Both the position numbers and the translations under genes were made by a program. The notes below the pieces were generated by a model, which saw nothing but the letters and a program-made list of their open reading frames with translations, had not been told where the DNA came from and made no database searches. Shown here one piece after another: positions 23,486 through 33,022 of a DNA stretch of 34,024 nucleotides; the stretch's first letter is position 1, and every line of letters begins with the position of its first letter. The stretch is from Planctomycetaceae bacterium (GTDB taxonomy: Bacteria > Planctomycetota > Phycisphaerae > Sedimentisphaerales > Anaerohalosphaeraceae), in NCBI GenBank assembly GCA_021372945.1, contig JAJFTK010000077.1, positions 1-34,024 of the forward strand, written 5' to 3'.

Positions 23486-26020
23486 TCAGGGCTGATCGCC
23501 GGGATAACGCGGCGGCGACGGCGGGATCTGCGGCTGGGCGGAAGACGGCGTCGCCAACTGGAGACTCATGACCCCCATTTGCTTAAGATCCAGGGCCATT
23601 TGGGAAAAGCGATTGCTTGCCAGCCAATGCAGCGTTCCTTTTTCGGTGACCGCCCCGGCCTTGATGCCGGTAAGCAGCTCAAGACCCTGGTCAATGGTTT
23701 CGATCGGATAGATATGAAAGCGGCCCTGTTCGATCGCGGCGCGAACGTCGTCACGCAAGATAAGATTTTGGATATTGCTGGCCGGGATGCAGACGCCCTG
23801 CCGCCCCGAGAGCCCAAGCACTTTGCAGGTATCGTAAAAGCCTTCGATCTTTTCATTGACGCCGCCAATGGCCTGCACCTGTCCCCGCTGGTTGACCGAA
23901 CCGGTGACGGCGATGTCCTGGCGGAGCGGGACCTGGGCGATGTTGGAGATCAAAGCGAATAATTCGGCGGCGCTGGCGCTGTCGCCCTCGACGCCGCTGT
24001 AGCTCTGTTCGAGGCAAATGCTCGCCGTAAGCGCCAGCGGCGTGTGCCTGCCGTACTGGTTGCGGAGGTATCCGCCCAGGATCATGATCCCCTTATCATG
24101 GATGCTGCCGGACATCTTGGCCTCGCGTTCGATATTGATGACGCCTTCGGAACCGAGTCCGACCGAGGTGGTGATCCGGGTTGGCTTTCCGAACACCAGG
24201 TCCCCCAGGCTGATCACGGCCAGGCCGTTGATCTGGCCGATGCGCGGCTCGTCCATGTCCAGAAGAATCGTGCCGTCCTCGATGAGTTCGCGGATCTTTT
24301 CGGCAATGCGACCGCCCAGGTAGATGCGGGTATTGAGGGCCTGACGCACGTGGCCATCCTCGACCATCGAGGCGGTATCGGTCCGGGCAAAGTAATCGGC
24401 TTCCCTGAGCAGGTCGGTAATCTCGCTGAGGCGACTATACAACTTGTCCTGTTTTCCGACCTGGCGGGCGGAGAATCGAAAGATCTCAACAACGGCGCGG
24501 CGCGAGAAAGGCAGGAGTTTTTCGCGCTGGACGACGTCGGCGATAAAGCGGCCATATTGTTTGCGCTCGAACGGGGCGTCGGGCATCTCCTGATCGAAAT
24601 CGGCTTTGACCTTGAAAATCGAGCTGAATTCCTCGTCGTAATAGCATAGCAGGTAATACATCAGGGGCGAGCCGATCACGACGACCTTGGTGGTGATGGG
24701 AATAGGTTCGGGCCGGATGCCGCTGGTGCTGAACGGCAGCCACGGGTTATAGGTTTCCAGTTGCACACAGCCGGTCTTAAGCGTTCGTTTGAGGCTCTTA
24801 TAGACAAACGGCTCCGTCAGCGCGTCCTCGATGTTGAAGATGAGATAGCCGCCGTTGGCCCTGAGCAGGCTGCCGGCCTTGATCTGGCTAAAATTGGTGG
24901 ACAGCCTTCCCCGGCGGTCAACGGAGCGTTCGATCTCACCGAAGAGATTTTGGTAAGTGGGCGTCTCCTCGATGAGAATAGGGGTCGTCTGGTTATGACT
25001 CTGATCGACGATGACATTGACCTGGTATTCGAGAAAACGCGGGACCGTCTCTTCGTCCATGCCCATTGAGGCCAGGACATTCTGCAGGCCGGTCCGCTCG
25101 CGGTCCTCGCGGAAATCGGAGAGGTTATCGAGGATGTGTTCGGCGACCTTTCCGAGATAATCCAGAACGCGCTGGTTATGACCAAATTCGTGTTTGATCG
25201 ATTCGATGAGCGGGTTAATGACATTTTGAGCAAACCGGCGTTCCACCTGGCGGATTTCTTCGCTGATGGAGTCCATGATCTCATGCTGCTCCTGCATGAT
25301 GCGATTGACTTCATCCAGCAGTTTTTCCTCGCCCTGGCGGATGCGTTCCTGCTCGCGAGCGGGGAGTTTTTCCAGTTGTTCCTGATCCTCCATTTTGGCG
25401 CCGCCGGAGAGAGGAACAAAGGTAACCCCCCCACCGGGTCCGAAGGACACATCGAAATTCTGCTCGGCGGCAATGGTTTTTAGGTGGGCAGTATGTTTCT
25501 GAATCTCCGTCTGGTACTTGCGGCTGAGATTGTCCTTTTCATGACTGAAATCCTGCTGGCGAAAGGCCTTGGGCAGATTCTCGATGAGCCTTTCGAGCAA
25601 GCGATCCATGTGCTTTTTGAGTTTGCGTCCTTCTGTCGGGCGCAGCCGGATGGCCCACGGCTCGCCGGGATTGTCAAAATTGTTGACATACACCCAGTCA
25701 TCGGGAACAGGCTCACCGGTAAGGCGTTTTTCGATACTGCGGCGGATGATCTCGCTCCTTTCCGAACCGGTCAGGCCGGTGACGAAGATGTTGTATCCTT
25801 CCTTGCGGATCCCCAAGCCAAGCTGGATTGCCGTCATGGCTCGATTTTGCCCGATCAATTCGTCACCGAGCGGCTCGAGGGCTCGGGTATCGTCAAAGTC
25901 TATTTGATCGAGGCTGATCGCCGCGTCGGTCTGCACCGCCGACAGTTCCTTCGATCGCGGCGCTTCGATCAGCTCGATGCGTTCGGTCTGCTCAGCCTGT
26001 TCCGGGGCCAGAGTAGTCAT
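23486..26020 (-). CDS. Lon-family ATP-dependent protease (AAA_32/Lon_C type)
   Basis: An 844-residue ATP-dependent serine protease of the Lon branch found in heat-shock settings (similar to YcbZ/LonB-like proteins). The N-terminal AAA_32 region holds a modified Walker A, FVTGLTGSERSEII, with Arg replacing the usual Lys; this variant recurs in this branch. The proteolytic domain has the Lon Ser-Lys dyad. Predicted catalytic S681 lies in EGDSAS and K724 lies in GGVNEK, spaced 43 residues apart as in E. coli Lon (S679/K722). Its ATG (26020) overlaps the upstream Hsp20 stop codon as ATGA, so translation is coupled. A proline-rich tail ends the protein. Confidence 0.95.
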   Translation of the reverse strand: MTTLAPEQAEQTERIELIEAPRSKELSAVQTDAAISLDQIDFDDTRALEPLGDELIGQNRAMTAIQLGLGIRKEGYNIFVTGLTGSERSEIIRRSIEKRLTGEPVPDDWVYVNNFDNPGEPWAIRLRPTEGRKLKKHMDRLLERLIENLPKAFRQQDFSHEKDNLSRKYQTEIQKHTAHLKTIAAEQNFDVSFGPGGGVTFVPLSGGAKMEDQEQLEKLPAREQERIRQGEEKLLDEVNRIMQEQHEIMDSISEEIRQVERRFAQNVINPLIESIKHEFGHNQRVLDYLGKVAEHILDNLSDFREDRERTGLQNVLASMGMDEETVPRFLEYQVNVIVDQSHNQTTPILIEETPTYQNLFGEIERSVDRRGRLSTNFSQIKAGSLLRANGGYLIFNIEDALTEPFVYKSLKRTLKTGCVQLETYNPWLPFSTSGIRPEPIPITTKVVVIGSPLMYYLLCYYDEEFSSIFKVKADFDQEMPDAPFERKQYGRFIADVVQREKLLPFSRRAVVEIFRFSARQVGKQDKLYSRLSEITDLLREADYFARTDTASMVEDGHVRQALNTRIYLGGRIAEKIRELIEDGTILLDMDEPRIGQINGLAVISLGDLVFGKPTRITTSVGLGSEGVINIEREAKMSGSIHDKGIMILGGYLRNQYGRHTPLALTASICLEQSYSGVEGDSASAAELFALISNIAQVPLRQDIAVTGSVNQRGQVQAIGGVNEKIEGFYDTCKVLGLSGRQGVCIPASNIQNLILRDDVRAAIEQGRFHIYPIETIDQGLELLTGIKAGAVTEKGTLHWLASNRFSQMALDLKQMGVMSLQLATPSSAQPQIPPSPPRYPGDQP

Positions 26021-26451
26021 TTCAGCTCTCCTGCGTTTTTCTTTTGAAGGACGATGGTCAGTACGCCGGATTCGTAGCGACGCGTCACTTCGCCGGTGGT
26101 AGGCTCATTGAGGTCAATGGTCCTGTGAAACATGCCGGTTGGGCGTTCGGCGCAGCATAACCGGGCTGCGTCCTCAGGCAGTCCCCCGCCAGTGCGGCAG
26201 CCATCGACCGTCAGTCTGCCCCGCTCCAGGCGTACGGAAACGCCATCCGGGTCCACCCCGGGCAGATCGAAGATGCAGATATACGCGGCGTCGGTTTCCA
26301 CCACGTCGATGAGCGGCTGCCAGCAGGCATACCCCCAAGGCCTGTGAATGAGATTGTTGAACAGCAGATCGATCTGCGTTTGCTGAAGCGAAACAACAAT
26401 CGCGCACGACGGCTCCGACAGGTTCCGCGTTGTTGGGTTACGCTCTTTCAT
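26017..26451 (-). CDS. Hsp20 small heat-shock protein (divergent, cysteine-rich)
   Basis: A 144-residue alpha-crystallin-domain protein. The domain starts around residue 43 (WQPLIDVVETDAAYICIFDLPGVDPDGVSVRLERGRLTVDG) and ends in the GVLTIVL strand at about 128-134. The core is intact, but the middle loop is unusual: a cysteine pair (RLCCAERPTG) replaces the commoner charged insertion, and a C-terminal IxI motif is not evident. It lies 33 nt after the PRC-barrel gene stop and overlaps lon by 4 nt, so it is expressed with both. It probably holds unfolding proteins for refolding or for delivery to the Lon protease. It differs from the larger Hsp20 at 27.8 kb. Confidence 0.9.
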   Translation of the reverse strand: MKERNPTTRNLSEPSCAIVVSLQQTQIDLLFNNLIHRPWGYACWQPLIDVVETDAAYICIFDLPGVDPDGVSVRLERGRLTVDGCRTGGGLPEDAARLCCAERPTGMFHRTIDLNEPTTGEVTRRYESGVLTIVLQKKNAGELK

Positions 26452-26484
26452 GCCATGCCCGGCTCCTCGAACCGGCCCCCGCTT

Positions 26485-27231
26485 TTACATCCAATAGCGC
26501 GGCCGTCCATAATAATCGTATAGCCGAATCTCATATTCCCGGTTGACCGCCGCCTGGGGTTCAAACTCAGGACTGTCCCTGACGGTGTCAGCAGCCACAT
26601 CAACCCGGACCTCGGAGGAGGCCCAATCGATGTCAGTGACCCAATCGGGCGGGATGATGACCTTTCGGCCGGTCAGCCACTTCCTGGTATCCACGACGAT
26701 GTAGCGGACGAGCCATTCCTGCACATTTACGATAAAGTCATCGACGCTCCCAATGCGACCATCCACCGCTTGCACATCGTACCCGAGCACCTCCCTGGTG
26801 CTTCTCAGTCCTTGCCCGGGTTCCGCAACCGCCTGCTGGGCCGTCCGGCCCGATTCGATCGCCGCCGCAGGCGGAGCGTAGGGCATCGCAATCGGCCCAA
26901 AAGGTCGCCCCCAGTACGGCGTCCAATCATAATAGCGGTGCAGTTCAATCTCCATCTGGCGAGAGACCGGCCGCTCGGTGTCGATGTCGGGGCTGTCCTT
27001 GATCTGCTGGCGCGTCAATTCGATGGGAAAGATCTGGACCTCGCCTTGCGGTTTGCCGATGGATTCAGGCGCGATGAGGACCTTTCTGCCGGGAAGCCAG
27101 TTGCCGGTATCAACAACCATGTAGCGGACCGTCCACTGGCGGTCATCAAACAAAAAGGTATAAACGTGCCCGATGCCGCCGTCCTTTGCTTCGATAGAGT
27201 AATTGTTCATGCTTTTAATGCTCAGAAGCAT
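26485..27231 (-). CDS. Tandem PRC-barrel domain protein
   Basis: A 248-residue protein with two PRC-barrel domains. The start at 27231 has GGAGAGA upstream. Copy one (about 8-100) has GGIGHVYTFLFDDRQWTVRYMVVDTGNWLPGRKVLI. Copy two (about 150-246) has GRIGSVDDFIVNVQEWLVRYIVVDTRKWLTGRKVII. Each copy is followed by a similar DSP(D/E)-(I/F) and a Tyr-rich YYxxP/W tail. The linker (105-148) is Pro/Ala/Gln-rich. PRC barrels occur in photosynthetic reaction centre H subunits and RimM. In stand-alone stress proteins the ligand is not known. It sits within the Hsp20/Lon cluster. Confidence 0.92.
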   Translation of the reverse strand: MLLSIKSMNNYSIEAKDGGIGHVYTFLFDDRQWTVRYMVVDTGNWLPGRKVLIAPESIGKPQGEVQIFPIELTRQQIKDSPDIDTERPVSRQMEIELHRYYDWTPYWGRPFGPIAMPYAPPAAAIESGRTAQQAVAEPGQGLRSTREVLGYDVQAVDGRIGSVDDFIVNVQEWLVRYIVVDTRKWLTGRKVIIPPDWVTDIDWASSEVRVDVAADTVRDSPEFEPQAAVNREYEIRLYDYYGRPRYWM

Positions 27232-27265
27232 CTTGTTCTCTCCCTGGTTCGAGGTTACTGGATGT

Positions 27266-27673
27266 TCACGATACGCTGCTGCTTTTACGATCCTGAGCCT
27301 GCGGGTTCAACACGGCGGCATGAAGTCCCGGTTTGGCGGGCACCTGGATCTGGATCGTATCCCTGGCCAAAGGCGCCGCGCAGGGAAGCTTATGGTTGAG
27401 TTCGGCCAACATGTGCCTAAGCCGGTGACAAGCCTGGTCGAGGGCGTTGCGGGTCAGGTCCGAATTGTAATCCGCTTCTTCGGCGTTCTTCAGCACCTTC
27501 TTGGCCAATCGGCATTGCCGATAAAACAGGTGAAGCTGTTTGAAGAGAACCCCCGCGGGCCGTCGGTGCAGCAAACGAAGTCTTGCTTTGATGAGATCGC
27601 TTTGGGCAAACAGTGCATCCAGTTGAGCATGACGAATGTCAAGGTGTTCCAGTGTCGATGGTTCTGCCAACAT
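27266..27673 (-). CDS. Small helical protein in the stress cluster, unknown
   Basis: A 135-residue protein I do not recognise. I take the start at 27673 (MLAEP). A longer frame reaches 27793 but begins inside the Hsp20 stop region and has no SD. The first 95 residues look almost entirely alpha-helical with many His, Leu and Arg, for example HLDIRHAQLDALFAQSDLIKAR and QACHRLRHMLAEL. The last 40 residues look disordered. It is placed 35 nt before the PRC-barrel gene and about 120 nt after the Hsp20 stop. Confidence 0.55.
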   Translation of the reverse strand: MLAEPSTLEHLDIRHAQLDALFAQSDLIKARLRLLHRRPAGVLFKQLHLFYRQCRLAKKVLKNAEEADYNSDLTRNALDQACHRLRHMLAELNHKLPCAAPLARDTIQIQVPAKPGLHAAVLNPQAQDRKSSSVS

Positions 27674-27792
27674 GGTCCAATTCCACAAGCATGCCCGGCG
27701 GCGGCATGCCGCTACGATACGTTTGACCTGACAACGGTCGCAGGTTAGCCACATAACCGCGAAAAGGCAAGTTCCGTCGGTTCCCTGCCGCA

Positions 27793-28281
27793 CTACTTGG
27801 TTTTAATCTCGATCTTTTTTTCCTTCTGACGCGCGGCTTCCGTTTTGGGTAAATCAATGAATAGAATTCCTTTTTCGAATTTGGCCTGTGCCTTATCCTC
27901 ATCGACCTCTGCAGGGAGCTCGATGCGTCGATAGAAATTGCCGTACGTGCTTTCGTGCCGATAAAAGTTCTCTTTTTTCTCTTCGTACTCGCGTTTCTTT
28001 TCGCCTTCAAGGATGACGGCGTTGTCGCGAGCGGTCACGGTGATGTCCTTTTCGTTCATTCCCGGCAATTCGACGGCCAGATGCACCATCTTATCATCCT
28101 CACTGATATCCACGGCCGGAATAAAGCGGCCCTCCCATTCCGCCAAAGCGGATGGTTCGTTCCAGAAATCATTGAAAATGCGATTCATCGCCTGCTGAAT
28201 AGATTGAAATGGAGTTTCCCAGTTTCGCATCATGGGGTAATCCCGCCCCAGGTTTCTCTTTGAAAGCTGTCTTTCAGTCAT
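27793..28281 (-). CDS. Hsp20 small heat-shock protein
   Basis: A 162-residue small heat-shock protein. I place the start at 28281 (MTERQ) with AAAGGG 6 nt upstream; a longer frame reaches 28407 without support. A hydrophobic N-terminal arm (PFQSIQQAMNRIFNDFW) precedes the alpha-crystallin domain (about residues 52-145). FIPAVDISEDDKMVHLAVELPGMNEKDITVTARDNAVILEGEKK opens the domain, and ENFYRHESTYGNFYRRIELPAEVDEDKAQAKFEKGILFIDLPK closes it. The C-terminus is KKIEIKTK, a possible IxI-type tail (IEI). It is the first gene of the leftward stress cluster and faces the CBS/trehalose operon. No CIRCE element or clear sigma-32 promoter is visible upstream. Confidence 0.96.
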   Translation of the reverse strand: MTERQLSKRNLGRDYPMMRNWETPFQSIQQAMNRIFNDFWNEPSALAEWEGRFIPAVDISEDDKMVHLAVELPGMNEKDITVTARDNAVILEGEKKREYEEKKENFYRHESTYGNFYRRIELPAEVDEDKAQAKFEKGILFIDLPKTEAARQKEKKIEIKTK

Positions 28282-28573
28282 AATAAGCCCTTTCTGTATG
28301 AAATCGACTGTGCACCCCTTATTTAATCCGTTCCGGCACGGCAGGGTATGAGGAAGTTGCTCTCTTGCAGGTGGGTTAAACCCGCAATCATGGTTTCGGA
28401 CATTCACCGGATATTCCAGGGCAATCGCAGAGGGTTGCTCCTGTCTAAGGAATCGGCGAGGTCACAATTAGAAAAGCGATAAGGTTACGCAGGGCGGCCG
28501 TCAGACTTATTATCAGGGAGACACCGTAACAGGCGTATGAAAGAGAATCTATCTTCAAATTGAGAGGTGCACT
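28282..28573. promoter_or_regulatory. Divergent regulatory region of the stress island
   Basis: This 292-bp region separates the leftward Hsp20-Lon cluster from the rightward CBS-treZY genes and must hold promoters for both. GGGTT-A-AACCC (28373-28383) is a short perfect palindrome that extends to 7 bp with a wobble pair. No consensus sigma-70 pair, CIRCE or heat-shock -35/-10 was convincing. Confidence 0.35.
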
Positions 28574-29005
28574 ATGAGAGTACGTGAAATCATGAGCACG
28601 CATGTTCAGCAGATACGGTCCGACGCAAGCGTCAGCGAGGCGGCGGATACGATGCGGAACTTTGATGTCGGCATTTTGCCTGTGCTGGAAGGCAACAAGG
28701 TGGTTGGGATCCTGACGGACCGGGATATCGTCATCCGCGCGGTGGCGGCCGGCCTGGATCCCGAAGAGACGACCGTTCGGGACGTGATGACTTCTGACGT
28801 GCTGGGCTGCTCGTTTGATGATGACGTCGAGACAGTCGCGCAGATCATGGAGGACAACCAGGTGCGGCGACTGGTCGTGCTGAACGATCAGCAACTGGTC
28901 GTGGGGATCGTTTCGCTGGGCGACCTTGCTGTGAAGAGCCGCGATGAGCGCCTGTCTTATGAGGTTCTTGAGAAGGTTTGCGAACCGTCGCATGTATCAT
29001 GGTAG
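28574..29005 (+). CDS. Stand-alone twin CBS domain protein
   Basis: A 143-residue protein made almost wholly of two CBS domains (about 8-62 and 72-128), a Bateman module that binds adenine nucleotides. The first contains VGILPVLEGNKVVGILTDRDI, and the second VRRLVVLNDQQLVVGIVSLGDLA. GAGAGG lies just upstream of ATG 28574. Such stand-alone proteins often act as energy sensors for partner proteins. It diverges from Hsp20 and is followed by treZ after 35 nt, so it may sense energy status for the trehalose genes or the cluster. The CBS-bearing site-2 protease lies 6 kb away. Confidence 0.95.
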   Translation: MRVREIMSTHVQQIRSDASVSEAADTMRNFDVGILPVLEGNKVVGILTDRDIVIRAVAAGLDPEETTVRDVMTSDVLGCSFDDDVETVAQIMEDNQVRRLVVLNDQQLVVGIVSLGDLAVKSRDERLSYEVLEKVCEPSHVSW

Positions 29006-29040
29006 GCATGCGCATTTTGGCTTAGCACCGGAACCTGATC

Positions 29041-30255
29041 ATGATAGGGGCACGTTACCTTGGCGGCGGCCGCTGCAGCTTCACGGTTTGGCCGCCGCGC
29101 GCAAAGCAGGTGAGTGTATCGATCGTGGACGCAAAGACCATACAGGCAATGCAGCCGACCCAATCGCGATACTGGACATTGGAGTGCGGCGCCGAAGCGG
29201 GCAGCCGTTATTTTTATCGGCTGGATGATCAACCGCAGCGCCCGGATCCGGCTTCTCACTTTCAGCCTGAGGGCGTGCACGGGCCTTCGCAGATCGTTGA
29301 CCACACGGCCTTTCAATGGACGGACAGCGATTGGAACGGACCCAGACAGGAGCAGATGATCTTCTACGAGATCCACGTGGGCACCTTTACGCCGGAAGGA
29401 ACCTTCGACGGCGTGATCGAACGCCTCACTGCATTGCGCGACCTGGGGATCACGGCTGTCGAGCTCATGCCGGTCGCGCAGTTCCCGCAAGAGCGCAACT
29501 GGGGCTATGACGGAGTGTATCCGTTCGCCGTGCAAGCTTCGTACGGCGGTCCTGACGGACTCAAACGGTTGGTGGACGCCTGTCACGGGCATGGGCTGGC
29601 CGTGACGCTGGATGTGGTTTATAACCATTTCGGTCCCGAGGGCAACTATCTGCGTCAGTTTGGACCATACTTTACGAATAAGTATAATACGCCCTGGGGC
29701 GAGGCGATCAACTTTGACGATGCGTACAGTGACCCGGTGCGGCAGTTTTTTATCGGCAATGCGCTGTATTGGTTCCAGCACTATCATATCGATGCCCTGC
29801 GGCTTGATGCGCTGCACCAGATCTATGACCAAAGCGCGCGACCCTTTCTGCGAGAGCTTGCCGATGCAACGAGGCGGTTCGGCGCTGAACACCAAAAATG
29901 CTGCTGGCTCTTCGGCGAATGCGAGCTGAACGATGTCCGCCTTGTCGAGCCGGCCGAACGCGGCGGATGCGGCCTGGATGGTTTGTGGTGTGACGATTTT
30001 CATCACGCCCTGCACGTGCTGCTGACGGGCAAACGGACGGGCTATTATGCCGATTATGACGGCATTGACCAAATGGTCAAAGCCTTGCAGGAGGGTTACG
30101 TGTATTCGTGGGATTATTCACATGTTCGCAGACGGCATTATGGCAGTTGCAATTCTGTCGGGCAGCAGGCCTCCGCCGCCGAATCCGGTGCGCCAATCCG
30201 CGTGCACGGATCGAACGCTGCGGTGTACGAACGACCAGACGGAGGATTGTCATGA
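29041..30255 (+). CDS. treZ: Malto-oligosyltrehalose trehalohydrolase, probably internally deleted
   Basis: TreZ (GH13_10) releases trehalose from maltooligosyltrehalose made by TreY. The 404-residue product is short for the family (about 560-620). Residues 1-375 are normal: an N-terminal CBM48-like domain, the barrel blocks [14 protein letters not shown] and [13 protein letters not shown], predicted nucleophile D256 in DALRLDALH and acid/base E293 in LFGECELND. After [11 protein letters not shown] the next family block, containing the third catalytic Asp (QNHDQ), is missing. The tail [17 protein letters not shown] still looks like a TreZ C-terminal strand. The remaining frames do not restore the missing block. 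The gap is therefore probably an in-frame internal deletion of about 170-200 codons, or an assembly error. The stop codon overlaps the treY start. Confidence 0.88.
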   Translation: MIGARYLGGGRCSFTVWPPRAKQVSVSIVDAKTIQAMQPTQSRYWTLECGAEAGSRYFYRLDDQPQRPDPASHFQPEGVHGPSQIVDHTAFQWTDSDWNGPRQEQMIFYEIHVGTFTPEGTFDGVIERLTALRDLGITAVELMPVAQFPQERNWGYDGVYPFAVQASYGGPDGLKRLVDACHGHGLAVTLDVVYNHFGPEGNYLRQFGPYFTNKYNTPWGEAINFDDAYSDPVRQFFIGNALYWFQHYHIDALRLDALHQIYDQSARPFLRELADATRRFGAEHQKCCWLFGECELNDVRLVEPAERGGCGLDGLWCDDFHHALHVLLTGKRTGYYADYDGIDQMVKALQEGYVYSWDYSHVRRRHYGSCNSVGQQASAAESGAPIRVHGSNAAVYERPDGGLS

Positions 30256-33002
30256 TGCATATTCCCGGTTCGACCTATCGCATTCAATTTACGCCGGAAT
30301 TCGGATTCAAGCAGGCGTGCCAGATCGTGCCGTACCTGGCGGCATTGGGAATATCCGACTTGTATGCCAGTCCCATCTTTAAGGCTGTAAGCGGGAGTCT
30401 TCACGGCTACGATGTGACGGACCCGAACCGGCTCAACCCGCAACTGGGGACAAAGGACGAATTCGTGCTGCTGGCGCTGATGGTCAAGGAGCATCACATG
30501 GCATGGATGCAGGATATTGTCCCCAACCACATGGCCTTTCACTGTGAAAACGCGATATTGATGGATGTGCTGGAAAAGGGCGACCAGTCCGAATTTGCCG
30601 GTTCTTTCGACATGCGGGTCCACAACGAGGAAGACGAACGGCGCAGGCCCGTGACCATCCCGGTGTTGGCGGAACCTTTTGAAAATGCCCTGGCCGAACA
30701 CAAGATAAAGCTGGCCTATAAGGAAAAACGGCTGTGGGTAACGTATTTTGAACTGGCTTACCCGTTGTGCTGGGACAGCTACCCGGATGTGTTTGAAACC
30801 GACGGCGCAGAGAAGGCCGACCTGAAAGATCTGCTGGAGGCGATCCAGAACGTCGAAGAGCCGGCGGCCTGCAAGGAAGAGACGCTCGAAAGTATCCGCA
30901 CGATGTTCACCGAAGACCCGGCGCTGCGGGCGTCGCTTAAAAAGCGACTGGACTTCCTGAACGGCGAAAACGAGCTGCCCGATAAAGCGGCGCCGCTTCG
31001 CGGGATCCTGAACAAGCAATACTTCCGGCTGATCTACTGGAGAGACTTTAATGCGGAAGGCAACTACCGGCGTTTTTTTTATCTTACGGACTTTATTGGG
31101 CTCAATACCGGAAGGCGAGACGTTTTTGAGAGGACGCACCGGCTGATTTATGATTACGTACAGAAGGGTTTTTTTCAAGGGCTGCGAATCGACCATATTG
31201 ACGGGCTGTACCAGCCGCTGCGTTACCTGAAGCGGCTGCGCGACTCGTCGGACGACGTGTATATTGTGGTCGAGAAGATACTGAACATGGAGGAAAAGCT
31301 GCCCGCCGAATGGCCGATCCAGGGAACAACCGGTTATGACTTCATGAACTTTGTCAACGGGCTGTTCTGCGACAGTCGCGCCGAATCGATCATGACGGAG
31401 CTCTATGAAGCATTCACGGGCCAACGGCAGGACTGGAACGAACTGCTTGCGGACAGTAAGCGTAATGCGCTGGATCAGTTTTTGGAATGCGACCTGACCT
31501 ACCTGGCCGGGCTGGCGATGCAGACGCAGGAACAGCATACCCATTCCAAAACGCCGACAATTGAAACGATCCGGGCGGTTCTGAAAGAGCTGATCGTTCA
31601 ATTAGACGTGTATCGCACGTATATCGATGACGAGATCTCGGTCGAAGACGACCGGCGACTGGAGACGGCAATCCAGCGAGCGATGGAGCATAGCCCTGGC
31701 CTTCGAAGAGAACTGAAGATGCTGAAACAACTGCTGCTTTCAAAGCAGACTCGCACAGCCAGCGAAGGAGAGGCGGAGGATTTCGTCTTGCGGTTTCAGC
31801 AGTACACCGGCCCGGTGATGGCCAAGGGGCTGGAGGACACCTGTTTTTACAGGTATAACCGGTTGATCAGCTTGAACGAGGTCGGCGGCCGGCCGACGCG
31901 GTTTGGCGTGGCGCCGCATGAATTTGATGCGTTTATCAGCGAACGGGCGTGGACATTTGGGCTTTCCATGAATGCCAGCTCGACGCATGACACGAAGCGC
32001 GGAGAGGATGCGCGGGCGCGGATCAACGTGCTTTCGGAAATGCCGGACCTCTGGCGGCAGGCGACTGAGTATTGGGCCGCCCTGAATGAGGATTTCAGAC
32101 GGAAGATCGGCGCCGAGTATGCGCCATCGAGGAACGACGAATATTTTATCTACCAGACGATGATCGGGTCGTTCCCGTTTGAAGAAAGTCAAGAGGCGGA
32201 CTTCTTTGAACGGCTGAAGGCGACCGCGGTCAAGGCCGCACGCGAGGCCAAGATCCACACCAATTGGACCGACCCGAACGCCGAGTACGAGCGGGCGATC
32301 AAAGATTTTATTGATTGTCTTGCGCAACCGGATGGCCAGTTCCTGACCGACTTTCGCAGGCTTCACAGGCAGACCGCCTTTTATGGAATATTCAATTCGC
32401 TGTCGCAAACACTGATCAAGATGACAGCGCCGGGGGTGCCGGACTTCTACCAGGGATCGGAGTTGTGGAACCTGTCGATGGTGGACCCGGATAACCGCCG
32501 GGGCGTAGATTATGCGCAGCGGGCGCGGATGCTGGCGGAGATCACGGCCAAAACGGGCCGGGACACAACCGCCCTGCTGCGCGAACTGATGGCCACACCC
32601 CAGGACGGGCGAATCAAAATGTACACGATCTGGAAAACGCTGCATCTGCGCGCGGGATTTCGCGAGCTGTTTGAACGCGGCGACTACGTGCCCCTGCAGG
32701 TCCGCGGCAGTCTGCGCGACCACTTGATCGCGTTTGCCCGAGTGCATGGCGAGCGAGCCGCTGTCACGGCCGTGCCCCGGTTTTTATCCCGGTTCATCAC
32801 GCCGGATACAATGCCGCTCGGCGAGATTTGGAACGATACCGAAGTGATGCTGCCGGAAGAATTCCTGGCCGCCTGGTACAACTGCTTTACAGAGGCCAGG
32901 ACGGATGCGGAACGGTCGATCAAGGCGTCGGACCTGCTGGCCGGATTTCCGGTCGCCTGCGTTGTCAACGTGCCGGAGTATCATCTGAAACTGGAAGACT
33001 GA
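30252..33002 (+). CDS. treY: Maltooligosyl trehalose synthase
   Basis: TreY converts the reducing end of glycogen or malto-oligosaccharides to a trehalosyl unit by intramolecular transglycosylation. I place the start at 30252, with GGAGG 6 nt upstream and an ATGA overlap with treZ; a longer frame exists but its start is inside treZ. The 916-residue protein shows family blocks: [33 protein letters not shown], a VVEKIL acid/base segment, the [15 protein letters not shown] signature and [21 protein letters not shown]. It appears complete and functional. With an inactive treZ the product would accumulate or need another hydrolase, unless a second treZ exists elsewhere. Confidence 0.96.
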   Translation: MMHIPGSTYRIQFTPEFGFKQACQIVPYLAALGISDLYASPIFKAVSGSLHGYDVTDPNRLNPQLGTKDEFVLLALMVKEHHMAWMQDIVPNHMAFHCENAILMDVLEKGDQSEFAGSFDMRVHNEEDERRRPVTIPVLAEPFENALAEHKIKLAYKEKRLWVTYFELAYPLCWDSYPDVFETDGAEKADLKDLLEAIQNVEEPAACKEETLESIRTMFTEDPALRASLKKRLDFLNGENELPDKAAPLRGILNKQYFRLIYWRDFNAEGNYRRFFYLTDFIGLNTGRRDVFERTHRLIYDYVQKGFFQGLRIDHIDGLYQPLRYLKRLRDSSDDVYIVVEKILNMEEKLPAEWPIQGTTGYDFMNFVNGLFCDSRAESIMTELYEAFTGQRQDWNELLADSKRNALDQFLECDLTYLAGLAMQTQEQHTHSKTPTIETIRAVLKELIVQLDVYRTYIDDEISVEDDRRLETAIQRAMEHSPGLRRELKMLKQLLLSKQTRTASEGEAEDFVLRFQQYTGPVMAKGLEDTCFYRYNRLISLNEVGGRPTRFGVAPHEFDAFISERAWTFGLSMNASSTHDTKRGEDARARINVLSEMPDLWRQATEYWAALNEDFRRKIGAEYAPSRNDEYFIYQTMIGSFPFEESQEADFFERLKATAVKAAREAKIHTNWTDPNAEYERAIKDFIDCLAQPDGQFLTDFRRLHRQTAFYGIFNSLSQTLIKMTAPGVPDFYQGSELWNLSMVDPDNRRGVDYAQRARMLAEITAKTGRDTTALLRELMATPQDGRIKMYTIWKTLHLRAGFRELFERGDYVPLQVRGSLRDHLIAFARVHGERAAVTAVPRFLSRFITPDTMPLGEIWNDTEVMLPEEFLAAWYNCFTEARTDAERSIKASDLLAGFPVACVVNVPEYHLKLED

Positions 33003-33022
33003 AGGCTCGTTAGAGGATAGAT

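Noticed and set aside
28282..28573. CIRCE or heat-shock sigma promoter ahead of Hsp20
   Set aside because: No TTAGCACTC-N9-GAGTGCTAA element and no convincing CTTGAAA/CCCCAT pair was found.
30138..31601. 487-codon open frame on the minus strand inside treY
   Set aside because: It is antisense to conserved TreY motifs and has no start signals. It is a by-product of the GC-rich codon use of treY.
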